Shown here in pieces: positions 1-10,882 of a stretch of 64,000 bases of DNA. This DNA comes from Rhineura floridana (Eukaryota; Chordata; Lepidosauria; Squamata; Rhineuridae): assembly GCF_030035675.1 (NCBI RefSeq), contig NC_084482.1, positions 220,185,943-220,249,942 on the forward strand. The letters run 5' to 3'. A program made the position numbers and the translations under genes. The notes under the pieces are model-generated. The model was not told the origin of the DNA. It worked only from the letters and a program-made list of their open reading frames with translations, and ran no database searches. The first letter of the stretch is position 1, and every line of letters begins with the position of its first letter.

Positions 1-292
1 TCATGGTTAATTTCCAGGAGTTCCTTTTTGTAGTAATCAGCAAGGGCTCATCACACTGTTGGCTCATATTCAGCTTGTGATCAACAACAATTCCAAGATC
101 CTTCTCACATGTCGTACTGCTGAGCCAAGTATCCCCCATCTTATAACTGTGCATTTGGTTTCTTTTTCCTAAGTGTAGACCTTTGCATTTATCCCTGTTG
201 ATTTCATTCTGTTATTTCCAGCCCAATGCTCCAGCCTCTCAAGGTCCCTTTGCATTTTTGCATGTTTCTGTCTTCCAGGGTATTAGCTTGGA
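1..292 (-). mobile_element. CR1 LINE fragment (ORF2, 3' part)
   Basis: On the minus strand this matches the same reverse-transcriptase-domain stretch as the CR1 copies at 9316-10135 and 15822-16620. It marks the left edge of the class I cassette that is duplicated at 9880 onward. It is truncated by the window start. Confidence 0.7.
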
Positions 293-540
293 TACTATTA
301 TTAATAAAAAAATAATGGCGTAGAAGCACCCTAAGGAAGAAGGAAGATGGGGCAGACGAGAGGGTGGGTGGCCCACAGCTTCTTTGGGGAGAGGTGTGTG
401 AAGTGTGGCTCCTTCTGCAGGCTGCAGTTCTGTCTTGAATAAGGAACCAAATTCTACTTCTTGGGGGGGGGGGGAGAGAGAGGCAGGCGGACAGATCCCT
501 GCTTTCCTGCAAGGAGCACAAAGCAACTGGAAGAAAGTTC

Positions 541-758
541 TCAAACTGCTTGTTGTATTGTTTTTTATTATTATGTGTATTATTTTAAATTGTTTTTAGA
601 TTTTTAAGTGCCTTTTAAGGTTTTAAGGTTGTGCAGAGTTTTTTTGTATTTTAATTGTATGTTTTTGTATGCTTTTAACTACATGTAGTTTTATTTGTAA
701 GCCGCCCTGAGTTCCAGTTTGGAAAAAGGGCAGGGTAAAAATAAAGTTTCAATCAATC
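541..758 (+). mobile_element. L2-type LINE 3' end
   Basis: An AT-rich tail ends in the typical L2-like hairpin (gccgccctgag ... gggcagggtaaaaataaa) and a caat repeat. The second cassette lacks this insertion at the matching place (about 10,390), so it probably arrived after the cassette duplication. Confidence 0.6.
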
Positions 759-970
759 ATATTAGGGTTTTGCGGCCTGGGGCAACCCAGACTTCTTTTT
801 TGACAGAACTTATCAGGAGCTGCTGAGGGTGGGTTGATCTCATATCAGGGCAAAGGACTCTCTTTCTGCTTCTGTGGAGGTGCAGGATGATGTTACACAG
901 AGAGTTCCTAGGCTCGTTTGGGGTGTGCCCATGTGCCCCTCTAACTCTGCCCCCTTTTTTTCCCTTGCAG

Positions 971-1246
971 GTTCCTCATCTCATTCCATGGATGGCATGT
1001 ACAGTGCATTGTGGGAGCCCAGCCAAGGACTGGTCCAGTTCAGTGGGGTAACGTATGTGGATGGCCAGCTCGCTACTTACTACGACAGCCAGACGAGGCG
1101 GGCCCAGCCTCGCATCTCATGGATGAAGAATGTGGAGAAGTACTATCCTCAGTTCTGGGATATAAACACTTGGAGATTTCAGAGCAGTGAGCAGAGGTTC
1201 AGAAGGGACCTGGTGAATCTGCAAAAACATTACAACCAGACCAGAG
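971..1246 (+). CDS. MHC class I alpha1 exon, cassette 1
   Basis: 276 bp, preceded by a pyrimidine tract and ttgcag, followed by gtgag, phase 1-1. The translation starts GSSSHSMDG and ends KHYNQTR. It shows the SHSM start, YVDGQL strand, FWD helix start and an NQT N-glycosylation site at the usual place (N86). Residue 7 is G rather than Y, 59 is F, and 84 is H where non-mammals usually have R. It differs from the cassette 2 exon by three bases, one of them changing an amino acid. Confidence 0.92.
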
Positions 1247-4200
1247 GTGAGCAATGGGCAGGGCAGGAACGTGTTCCCCTCCCCACATCCTCATCCTAGG
1301 GGCATAAGAACATAAGAACATAAGAAGAGCCTGCTGGATCAGGCCAGTGGCCCATCTAGTCCAGCATCCTGTTCTCACAGTGGCCAACCAGGTGCCTGGG
1401 GGAAGCCCGCAAGCAGGACCCGAGTGCAAGAACACTCTCCCCTCTTGAGGCTTCCGGCAACTGGTTTTCAGAAGCATGCTGCCTCTGACTAGGGTGGCAG
1501 AGCACAGCCATCACGGCTAGTAGCCATTGATAGCCCTGTCCTCCATGAATTTGTCTAATCTTCTTTTAAAGCCGTCCAAGCTGGTGGCCATTACTGCATC
1601 TTGTGGGAGCAAATGCCATAGTTTAACTATGCGCTGAGTAAAGAAGTACTTCCTTTTGTCTGTTTCTAATGTTTCTAATTGGACAAATTGGGAGTAGAGG
1701 CTGTTGCAGCGGTGTATTGACGGCCGGCATTTGCACGTTTGTGCCAGGCACCCAGAACCAGTAGAAAGATAGCAACGCACACTCAGACAGTTATAAGTTT
1801 AAGAGTCTTTACTGACAGGAATTTTACAGACATAAATTCTTCTTAGCTCTCCTAGCATACTAAACACCCCCCACACCGAGTGGTTTCAGTTTCAAGGTTT
1901 TATGCCTTTCCAGCTCTGTACAGCTGCAGTCTGTGTCCTTGGACTGCCTGCACAGTTTTAACCCATTACTGGTTATTTCAGTTCTGTCTTTGTGGAAAAT
2001 ACCAGACACATACATCTCAGTAGCCTACAGTTCCCACCTTTTCCATAAAGACATTCCTTACACAATGTTTCAACACATTACATGTTTCACCACATTTTTA
2101 CATTGCTTTTCACATTACAGTTTACTTTTCTGCATTCATGACGGTTTAATACAATCCAAGTACAATGTTTTACCATCATCCCATTCTTTCCACCTTTCTG
2201 TTTCATGACTTCTTACCGAGCTAATTTGAAACCTCTCAGGTGGTTTACCCAGGTTAGCTCTTTCAGAGCGTCTCAGTGTTACCTGAGGTTCAGTTTCTTC
2301 TTTGCCTCTCTCATCCACATCAGCAACAGGTTGTTCCTCTTCCTCCTGTTTTATTTCCTGCTCTATTACATGTTCTATGGATGTAGTGTGTGAATTCCCC
2401 AGATCAACGTTTTCAGTGTGATCCCTATCTTGCTCCTGTACCTTGATGCTCCTACTCAGCACCACTTTTCTCTGATTCTGTACCCATACATGGTAATATG
2501 CATTTTGAAATCCTAACACATTCCCTCTCTGTGCTCTTTGAGCCAATTTCCCATGTCGTTTACCTTTGGGTATGTGCACCTGGCACTTTGCCCCAAACCT
2601 TGCAATGTGCTGCAGTCTCTGCTTCTTTCCTGTGAGCTTCTCATATGGCGTCATTTTAAGTGCTCTATGATATAGCCTGTTCTGTATGTAAGTGGCATAC
2701 AACATGCACTCTCTCCAAAATGCATTTGACAACTCAGAATCCCTCAACATGGCTCTTGTTGCATCCTGAAGTGTCCTATTTTTTTCTCTCAGCAATCCCA
2801 TTCTGAAATGGTGAAAATGGTGCAGTGAAATTCTGTTCTATGCCCTTCTTTGTCAAATACTGCTCTAAGGATTTTCCAGTAAACTCTCCCCCTTGATCAG
2901 CGCGTATTCTTTGTATTGTTACACCATGTTGCACTTCCACCTTTTTCACAAACATTTTCAGTTCCCCCTCTGCTTCATCTTTACCATGTAACAGATAGAC
3001 GGTGCTATATCTAGTATAGTCATCCACTATCACTAGAAAATATTTGGCACCTCCTTGTGAGCTTTGTAATGGTCCAGCTAAATCAATATGTATCAGTTGA
3101 TATGGTGCGTTTGTGCTACACTCTGCCTCTTTGCATATGGGAGCATCTGTGGCTTTGGTTTGGTTACATACATCACAATCCACATACTGGTTACATTCCT
3201 TCAGTGTTACATCCACACTATTACTGGGTGTTTTCATTATTGTACCAAAACTAGCGTGCCCTCGTTTTCTGTGCCATAGATGAATGCATCTATCATGAGC
3301 CTTTCTGTTAGCACTCATAGCAGCACAACCTGTGAGTTTGAACTGGATGTAAAACAGTGAATTTCTCAGAAACCCCTTCATACAGAGTTTGTCTCCCTTC
3401 TGTATCTCACATGTCCCTTGTTTAAACATGACACTATATCCCATAGCATTCAGTTTCTTTACAGACATAATATTGCATTCTAAGCCTGGTACATAGAATA
3501 CATCAGTCATAATTGTGTTCAAAACATTTAGCTTTACTGTACCTCTTCCCAACACCTCTCTGTGTGTGCCGTCTGCCAGCACAACCACCTCTTTCGCGGG
3601 AAGTGAAGTTCTGAACAAAGTTTTGTCCTTTATTAAGCTATGGGTCGCCCCAGAATCAACAACCCATACAGCACTGTCTCTGTTCTCACAGCTTTTCGGT
3701 TTGCATTTCTCAGCACTCACCAGCTGTACACTTGATGACTTCTTGCCTCGTCCTTTTCGCTTTGCCTCACAGTCTCTTTGTAGATGTGTTTTCGAACCAC
3801 AATAGTAACAAGCTTTAAGTCCAAAAGATCTTGCTTCTGTGTCTTTGAAGTTTGTTTTCCTGCTTTCTCTGTTCTTCGCTCTCTCCCGTCCTCCGGCATC
3901 CTGTCTTCTCTCCCACTCCTGGAGAAGCTTGCGTGAGACGTATTCCACAGTTAGATTGGCATCCTGCATTGCCTCTAACGAACTCACAATCGAATCCCAA
4001 GATGAATCCAGCGAAGATAAGATAATATAAACTTGCTGTAACTCTGTATGCTCCACATTCCTCTCTTGTAGTTCTGCAAACAGCCTCTTTAATTCCAATA
4101 AATGCTCTGACATTGTCCCGTGCTCAGCCAGCTTCATCTGATAAAGTTTCTGTGCTAAGTAAATCTTGCTACTGGCTGTTTTTCTCACATGCACTGTGTT

Positions 4201-4852
4201 TAATTCAGTCCACATAAGCTTCGCTGTTGCTTTCTCTTGTACATATAGCAACTGAGAGTCATCTAAAGCCAAAATGATTAATGCTCTTGCCTTTTCATCC
4301 ATGCGAATCCACGCTGCAGGCTGCGGAGCTACCGGTGGGTCATCTTCTAACACCTGCCATAAATCTTCCTTTATCAGGAACGCTTGCATCCTTAGTCTCC
4401 AACCGGAATAGTTCCTTTCGGTGAGCCTCACCAAAGGCATCCTGGCTGAAAGTGAAACTGCCATGCTTCTGAACACTGCAAAACACTATTCCTTCACCCA
4501 TCTCCGATCAAGCACTCAGCCACATTACTGCTTCTTCCCAAGCTTCCAACATAACATTAACCATGTTCTGTATTTGCTTCCAAGAACCTTTAGCATAAGG
4601 ATTAGCGTAAGAAAGCTCTCTTGCTTTTCTGCGTTTCCAGCATGTCAGGAGCGTTCTAAATCATTAATATTATCACCAGAGTTTGGTGCTGTTCTGATAC
4701 CATCTTAAACCCTTTTCATGAGATTCAGAAGCCACAGTATATTAAGTTCCCCCCATAAATGATTCAATTCTTCCTTTTTAAAGCTTCTTTCCATGAGGCT
4801 ATGTTCACGCTGGGGTGCTAATGCATACATGGGTCACTCTTTCCACGTGCAC

Positions 4853-4924
<72 letters not shown>

Positions 4925-7916
4925 TACCCTCCTTTCAGCCAAAGGCCCTCAAAGCAACTTACAAAAAACACAAATATAAAAATACAATATAAAACACATC
5001 AATAAAACAATATAATTTACAAATACAATTTACAATTTAAATCAAGTTAGGAGTGGTCTCTCTCAGTAAGGTGTTTTTGTTGCACTTAAAGCTTTTGCGT
5101 GCCTTCATCCACGCATGAGAGATTTCAGCTTTATGCCTGCAGCATCTGCCTTGATGTTTCCTGTCCACACTAGTGGGTGGTGCTTGGTGGGATGGATTCG
5201 CACTGTGTGCTGTTGTCTCTTCCCCTCAGTTAGTACTTTGCCACCCACCATAAGTTCTGGAAGCCTTGTGTCCATTGTGGGCATGCACACAGGCAGGTGC
5301 TTACCAGTTGGTGTGCTCCTTTATATTAGTTTTTGAAATAAAATATTTCAATTTACCAGGTTTGCACAAAACAGCAGTCCAAAAAAATCATATTCACTAA
5401 TAGGCAAAAAACCTTGCGGTTTAAGAATGTACCTCTAGCCCACAGATATTTCTACCAGACTTTAAAAAGCAGGGAAATTGGGCAGCTATAGTGAATGCAC
5501 CAAGGGAGCAGGAGACCTGACCTCCTCTCTGAGATATTGGATTGCCCTACAAAGTTGTCAAAATGCAAACACCATTTGGGTTGGTCTTTCACAGTCCAAT
5601 CCACTTCCTGTGTAGTTTGGGAGGATTTGGTAACATGTAGCTCAGTGGAGGAGCTTCTGCCTTTCGTACAGAAGGTCCCAGGTTCAATCCCCAATGGCAC
5701 CTCCAGGTACGGCTGGGAGAGATTCCCTGTCTGAAACCCTGGAGAGCAGGTGCCGGTCAGTGCAGACAGTATGGAGCTAGGTGGGCCAAGGGTCTGACTC
5801 AGTATAAAGCCGCTTGCTATATTCCTAAGGGCACTTTTAATGTTTAATACAAATGTATTTTGCAAGAGCAGTTTGGCGTAAAAGAGTTGTTTTTAAAGGT
5901 AGCCTGCATCCATTGTTTTCCACAAAATGGAAGTAGTGGGTATGGGGATAGACAGGACCCAGTGAAACGTTGCCACCCATGCAAAAAAACAATGCACTTT
6001 AATATTGTTATGGGTTTGGGAGTTGAGATAGATGGTTTCTAACAGTCCCCCTTCCAGCCTCTCATTTGGAACCCTGCACCAGAAGGTGGGCCCTGCAGTG
6101 GAGAAACCCACTCCTGCTTGTCAGATGAGTCCTCTTTGTTAGTCTAAGTTAGACTGGCCAGGTGAGTTAATGGGCCTATCAAGTGCCCCTTAACTGGGCC
6201 AGGGAGATCCCCTTGTTACTGAAACTGTTCAGGAGCGCCCTCTGTGACGCCCTTCCCTGGCTCTCCCTGTCAGGTTCCTACCTGCTCGTGGCTACTGCCT
6301 GTCACTAGGCACCACCAGGGACTCCACCAGTCCCTCCTTCTCCACACTCTCCTGACAAACACCACCAAACACCTCTCAAACACCTCTCAGACAACCCACT
6401 CACGTCCACCCAGATTCAACTGTCATCCTTCCATTTATACTCTCAGCCATCCAAAACCTCAGCCAATCATCCAGCATTCTACTGCCCATTTACTCCCCCC
6501 TCCTCTTTCATTCCACTTACCATGTATCTCCTAGACAAACAGCACTTACCATATATACGCTAATACAGGAACATCACACCCTCCCCCTTCCTGAGGCCAA
6601 CAAGAGGTTTGTGTTTTGGGTTGAGTCAGAGGAAAGGCTGGGAGCTGGAGGCAGACAGAGAGGATGGCTCTCTGCATTGTGGCTTTAGGATGCCTCCTGT
6701 AAGCCTGATGGAAATGCAAGCTCTTTTGGACTGCTGATGCCTTGAATCCCTCCATCTTAAGCTCAGGTTAGAATGTGCATAAATACATAAACCATATTTC
6801 TTAAGGACACCACAGTCTCCGCTGACCTTCTTTCCCAGGAAACCAAACCCTGGGAAAGCACAGGGACCCCTGGAGATCTGTCACTGCTCGGAGATGTGGG
6901 TGGCGCACAACAATATTACTCCCACAGATCGGGAGATTACCCAATCAAAAAATGAGATGAGATTAGTCTCCTTGAAAAGCCCCCATATCATTTGTCCCAT
7001 TTGCTGGTGCGCAGGTCAGGTCCTGGGGGGGGCTTGAGGGCAGTGGTGGAACAGATCACATCTCTGCCTCCCTTTCGGAGGTAGTGGTGCCAAATGGAGT
7101 GGACGGCTGCCCTTCTGAACATGGCAGCATGTGAGATGGAACAAGATGGATCCTTTTTGTCCCTTGCTGGGAAACTCAGCGCCCCTATGTTGGGATGGGG
7201 AGGGGATGTCAAAAGTCAAGTGGTAGAACATGTAAGGGGTCTGAGGTTCAGTCCGTAGTGACTTCCAGGTTGGGGCCAGAGAGCTTTGGCTATGGGGCGG
7301 TATATAAATACAATAAATAAATAAATAAATAATAAATAAACCCTGGAGAGCCACTGCTGGTCAGTGCAGGCGATACTGAGCTGAGCGGGTCTGGCTGGGT
7401 AGAAGGCAGATTCCTACATTCTGACCTTCCAACCAATATAGGCTCTCTCACTCTAGAAGGTGTGGGGAGCATTCACAGAGGGCTGCTCTGCAAAACATGG
7501 ACCAGCCTTTGGGGGCGAGGAGTGGGCCTGACCCTGCTGTGGTCCTGATGAGTCTCTTTCTTTCAGGCTTTCACACCTGGCAGTTGGCGTGTGGCTGCGA
7601 GATCCACGAAGACGGCCGGAGAGAAGGTTATTGCCAGTACGGCTACGACGGGAAGGACTTCCTCTCCTTCGACAAGGAGACGCTCACCTGGACGGCAGCA
7701 GATGTGCCGGCCCAGTTTACCAAGCGGAACTGGGAGGTTGACGTCACTTGGTCTCGTCATTTGAAGTTCTACCTGGAGGAGGAGTGCCCTGATTGGCTGC
7801 CGAAACTCTTGGAGTGTGGAAAGGAGGAGCTGCAGAGGAAAGGTGAGGGGTTAGTTCTTGCATGCTTAACTCTCATCTCCCTCTAACCCCTCCAGCAGTT
7901 GTTGGATTCCAACTCC

Positions 7917-7980
<64 letters not shown>

Positions 7981-9239
7981 TCCTTTAGATACTGCTTAAC
8001 TGCTGAATTGCTTCTAAGCAGTTTATCACTATAATATCAACTATAAACCCCACATATAATTAAAATACAGCATGTTGGCAACCCTAGGTCTACACTGACT
8101 GGGACTCAGTGTTCCCAGCCCTGCGTGAGGATGCTGAGGATCGAGCTTCCTGCACGCAAGAGGAGCAATTATAAGCATCGGAGACCCTGGAGAGAATAGC
8201 ATTTCCTGGTCCTCCTTGCAAAGTGAACTCCTATTTAGAGAGATCTGAACCCAGGTCTGGCAGATGCAACAATGCCAGTTGCTGCTGACTGAGGCACAAT
8301 TTCAGCGCAACAAGATGCTGGAGGAGCCTGGGAGATCCCCTTCTTTGGAGTTTTGTCTTTTTGGGATACTGAAAACGGGTGTGATATTAACTGACTGCAT
8401 CAGGGGTAGGGAACCTTGGATTCTGGGGGCCCAATGTGCCCCCTAAGCCTCTCTTTCTGACCCTCAGGACTCTCCCCATGCCCCACCCCTCACCGGCCCT
8501 ACTTCATATCCCCCTTGAGTATGTCCGTCTGGCTGGAATGTGTCCTTGAAACTCTGATAATCTCTCTTCTATATACCCATTTGTGGGTGTACAGGAAGTA
8601 CAAAGATAAAATTTACATTTGTTGCTCCACCCACTTCCACCTCTGCCCTGCCCATCTCTGGCTTGTGACCCTGGAAGGCTGCCCCAAAGGGAATGCAGCA
8701 TTCAGGCTGAAAAGGGCTACCTGCAGCCGGGGTGGGGGAGGGTGTTCATCAGGTGGTCTCCCATTCAGGCACTGACCAGACCGAAATTCGCAACGTCAGA
8801 GCCTGCTTTGGGATCTCCAGCCTCCAACCCGGGTGTTGGGATTCGTTAGCTCCAGAGGCTCCCTTCCTAACATTAAAGGGGAGCACCCACCCTGCCAGCC
8901 ACTGGAAAAGTGCTCATATTATGCATTTTAATGCCAACATTGCCATTTTTACAGACCCTCCAAAGGTGAAAGTTACACGCATGGCAGGTCAGGATGAGCT
9001 GGAAACTCTCATCTGCCAGGCCTACGGCTTCTACCCCAAGGAGATCGACACCACCTGGAGGAAGGACAGGGAGGTCTTGGAGCAGCAGACTATCCGCAGG
9101 GATGTGGCACCCAACTCAGACGGGACGTACTACGCCTGGCTCAGCATCCAGATAGACCCTGAGGACAAGGACCACTACTGGTGCCACGTGGAGCATGATG
9201 GTCTTCTGGAGCCTCTAGACGTGGCTTTCAGGGAGCCTG
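971..9239 (+). CDS. MHC class I-like cassette 1 (alpha1-alpha2-alpha3, no TM exon seen)
   Basis: Three exons, 971-1246, 7567-7842 and 8955-9239, are each bounded by AG/GT and are phase 1 at both ends. They encode the three extracellular class I domains. The family presents ligands with beta2-microglobulin at the cell surface. No leader exon lies in the 970 bases upstream, and no TM exon follows before cassette 2 begins at 10607. By alignment to human class I numbering the groove residues are G7, F59, H84, N146, Y159 and L171, so most conserved terminal-anchoring tyrosines are gone; a non-classical molecule is inferred. Cassette 2 is a close paralogue. The cassette may be spliced into cassette 2, be a truncated gene copy, or have its leader outside the window. 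Confidence 0.8.
1304..1669 (-). mobile_element. CR1 LINE 3' end
   Basis: The minus-strand translation contains FFTQRIVKLW, LLPQDAVMATSLDGFKRR and DRAINGY, the CR1 ORF2 C-terminus. The plus-strand left edge carries the CR1 cataagaa repeat. Cassette 2 lacks it and reads through at about 10,940. Confidence 0.85.
1708..4706 (-). mobile_element. Ty1/copia LTR retrotransposon, broken fossil
   Basis: Parts seen on the minus strand: a leader next to a primer-binding site of the copia initiator-Met type (tggtatcagaac, plus strand about 4694-4703); gag with a CCHC zinc knuckle; an aspartic protease with DSGATHS; an integrase with a HHCC region and DDE-type core; the integrase C-terminal region; a polypurine tract; and one LTR of about 320 bp (1708-2028, TGTAGG to CAACA on its own strand). 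No reverse transcriptase or RNase H is recognised, and a second matching LTR is not seen next to the primer site. It is broken, with at least two major losses. The leader also survives in cassette 2 (10976-11140), so the element entered before the cassette duplication. Confidence 0.85.
4852..5040 (-). mobile_element. (TTTA)n plus L2/SINE-type 3' tail
   Basis: About 17 TTTA repeats (4856-4924) adjoin taccctcctttcagccaaag and an A-rich stretch, the reverse complement of the L2-like 3' hairpin. Cassette 2 has unbroken host sequence here (about 11,286), so this is another post-duplication insertion. Confidence 0.65.
5041..5634 (+). other. Class I intron 1-2 sequence shared with cassette 2
   Basis: No gene is seen. 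The stretch is near-identical to 11,300-11,850. Its right part (tttaaaaagcagggaaattg onward) also recurs at 44,150-44,590 inside gene 3, so part of it is either a dispersed repeat or duplicated class I intron. Confidence 0.5.
5635..5830 (+). mobile_element. tRNA-derived SINE, family 1
   Basis: An A-box-like tagctcagtggaggagctt and a B box ggttcaatcccc are followed by the family body (ccctggagagcaggtgccgg, tcagtgcagacagtatggag, gggtctgactcagtataaag). The same SINE occurs about ten times in this window. Confidence 0.8.
6243..6578 (-). mobile_element. Solo LTR, family A (short copy)
   Basis: The copy runs TGTGACG to CATCACA and is flanked by a perfect 5-bp duplication, CCCTC (6238-6242 and 6579-6583). 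It belongs to the same family as 22848-23560, 23888-24986 and 62965-63773, but is shorter than the others. It lacks coding sequence. The matching position in cassette 2 (about 12,470) is an empty site, so the insertion is younger than the cassette duplication. Confidence 0.85.
6579..7214 (+). other. Class I intron 2 sequence, no gene
   Basis: This is homologous to 12,480-13,080 in cassette 2. Part of it (about 6580-6900) is also found in inverted orientation at 31,150-31,690. No open reading frame of recognisable function is seen. Confidence 0.5.
7215..7432 (+). mobile_element. tRNA-derived SINE, family 1, split by an L2-type tail
   Basis: SINE sequence (gaggttcagtccgtagtgac ... ccctggagagccactgctgg) is interrupted at about 7277-7340 by tatggggcggtatataaata and a taaa repeat, the end of an L2-like element. 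The cassette 2 copy at 13,083-13,240 is uninterrupted. Confidence 0.7.
7567..7842 (+). CDS. MHC class I alpha2 exon, cassette 1
   Basis: 276 bp, tttcag before and gtgag after, phase 1-1. It starts GFHTWQLACGC and ends KEELQRK. The canonical disulphide cysteines (101 and 164 in human numbering), GYDGKD, WTAAD, T143, W147 and Y159 are present. Unusual residues are C99, C114, N146, L171 and C174. It differs from the cassette 2 exon by about nine bases and four amino acids. Confidence 0.93.
7915..7981. repeat. (ATT)n microsatellite
   Basis: About 21 ATT units, compared with about 12 at the matching site in cassette 2 (13,733-13,768). It is a length polymorphism between paralogues. Confidence 0.95.
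7982..8954 (+). other. Class I intron 3
   Basis: No gene is seen. It is alignable with 13,770-14,655 in cassette 2, with small indels; for example 8,380-8,460 is absent from cassette 2. It ends in a clear acceptor, catttttacag. Confidence 0.6.
8955..9239 (+). CDS. MHC class I alpha3 (Ig C1) exon, cassette 1
   Basis: 285 bp, phase 1-1. It starts DPPKVKV and ends AFREPG. It shows the C1-set pattern: LICQAYGFYPKEI with the first Ig cysteine, TWRKD, SDGTYYAWLSI, and YWCHVEHD with the second cysteine. The stretch aligned with the CD8-binding loop reads APNSDGT. It differs from the cassette 2 exon by about 13 bases and nine amino acids, much more than alpha1 does. Confidence 0.93.
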
Positions 9240-9315
9240 GTGAGAGGCTGGGGGGGAGGGAGGGCTGGCTGGCTAGCTGGGAGAGTGGCATGCATGTGGC
9301 AGTTCTTCAGGGAGA

Positions 9316-10135
9316 ATTACAAGGCCATCTAGTCCAACCCCCTGCTCAATGCAGGAAATCAAATTAAAGCATCCCTGACAGGTGGATATCCTGCTGCCTC
9401 TTGAAGGCCTCCAGTGTCAGAGAGCCCGCCGCCTCTGTAGGTCATTGGTTCCATTGTTGTACCGCTCTGACAGTTTTCCTGATGTTCAGTCGAAATCTGG
9501 CTTTTTGCAACTTGAGCCCATTGTTCCATGTCCTGCGCTCTGGGATGATCGAGAAGAGATCCTGGCCCTCCTCTTCGTGGCAACCTTTCAAGTACTTGGA
9601 GTGCTATCATATAATATCTCCCCTCAGTCTTCTCTTCTCCAGGCTAAACATGCCCAGTTCTTTCAGTCTCTCCTCATAGTGCCTTGTTTCCAGTCCCCTA
9701 ATTATCTGCATTGCCCTCCTCTGAACCTGTTCCAGTTCATCTGCATCTTTCTTAAAGTGTGATGTTCAGAAGTGGAGGCAGTACTCAAGGTGAGGCCTAA
9801 CCAGTGCCAATAGAGGGGAACCAATACTTCCCAAGATTTGGAAACGACTGCTAATGCAGCCTAACATAGCATTTGCCTTTTTTGCAGCCACATCACACTG
9901 TTGGCTCATGTTCAGCTTGTGATCAACAACAACCCCAAGATCCTTCTTGCATGTCGTATTGCTGAGCCAAGTATCTATCCCCCATCTTATAACTGCATTT
10001 GGTTTCTTTTTCCTAAGTGTAGAACTTTGCATTTATCCCTGTTGAATTGCATTCTGTGGTTTTCAGCCCAATGCTCTAGCCTCTCAAGTTCCCTTTGCAT
10101 TTTGTTCCTGTCTTCCAAGGTATTAGCTTGGATAT
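9316..10135 (-). mobile_element. CR1 LINE fragment between cassettes
   Basis: A minus-strand RT/C-terminal region (LALVRPHLEYC; later the 3'-end sequence ctcaatgcaggaaatcaaat on the plus strand). Homology between cassette 1 and cassette 2 downstream of alpha3 stops just before this CR1, and cassette 2 upstream homology begins inside it. It therefore sits at the duplication junction. Confidence 0.75.
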
Positions 10136-10606
10136 TATTATCAATAAAATAATAATGGCATAGAAGCACCGTGAGGAAAATGGGGCTGCCGAGAGGGTGG
10201 GTAGTCCACAGCTTCTTTGGGGAGAGGTGTGTAAAGCGTGGCTCCTTCTGCAGGCGGCGGTTCCATCTTGAATGGGGAACCAAATTCTGCTGCTTGGGAG
10301 GGGGAAAGAGAGAAGGAGAGAGAGGCAGGCAGACAGATCCCCTCTTGTCTGCAAGGAGCACAAAGCAACTGGAAGAAAGTTCCCAAACTGTCCATATTAG
10401 GGTTTTGGGGCCTGGGGCAACCCAGACTTCTTTTTTGACAGAACTTATCAGGAGCTGCTGAGGGTGGGTTGATCTGATATCAGGGCAAAGGACTCTCTTT
10501 CTGCTTCTGTGGAGGTGCAGGATGATGTTACACAGAGAGTTCCTAGGCTCGTTTGGGGTGTGCCCATGTGCCCCTCTAACTCTGCCCCCCTTTTTTTCCC
10601 TTGCAG

Positions 10607-10882
10607 GTTCCTCATCTCATTCCATGGATGGCATGTACAGTGCATTGTGGGAGCCCAGCCAAGGACTGGTCCAGTTCAGTGGGGTAATGTATGTGGATGG
10701 CCAGCTCGCTACTTACTACGACAGCCAGACGAGGCGGGCCCAGCCTCGCATCTCATGGATGAAGAATGTGGAGAAGTACTATCCTCAGTTCTGGGATATA
10801 AACACTTGGAGATTTCAGAGCAGCGAGCAGAGGTTCAGAAGGGACCTGGTGAATCTGCAAAAACACTACAACCAGACCAGAG
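10607..10882 (+). CDS. MHC class I alpha1 exon, cassette 2
   Basis: 276 bp, phase 1-1, same boundaries as cassette 1. The only amino-acid difference is in the strand containing YVDGQL (M instead of T two residues before it). The NQT sequon is retained. It lacks Y7 and Y59 (G and F). Confidence 0.92.

Noticed and set aside
1-970. Possible leader exon for cassette 1
   Set aside because: No ATG followed by a hydrophobic stretch and a phase 1 donor was found; the open frames here are CR1 or shared non-coding sequence. The true leader may lie left of the window.
4856-4924. Short-unit arrays as CRISPR-like repeats
   Set aside because: These are simple microsatellites (TTTA, ATT, GT) without spacers, in a vertebrate genome.
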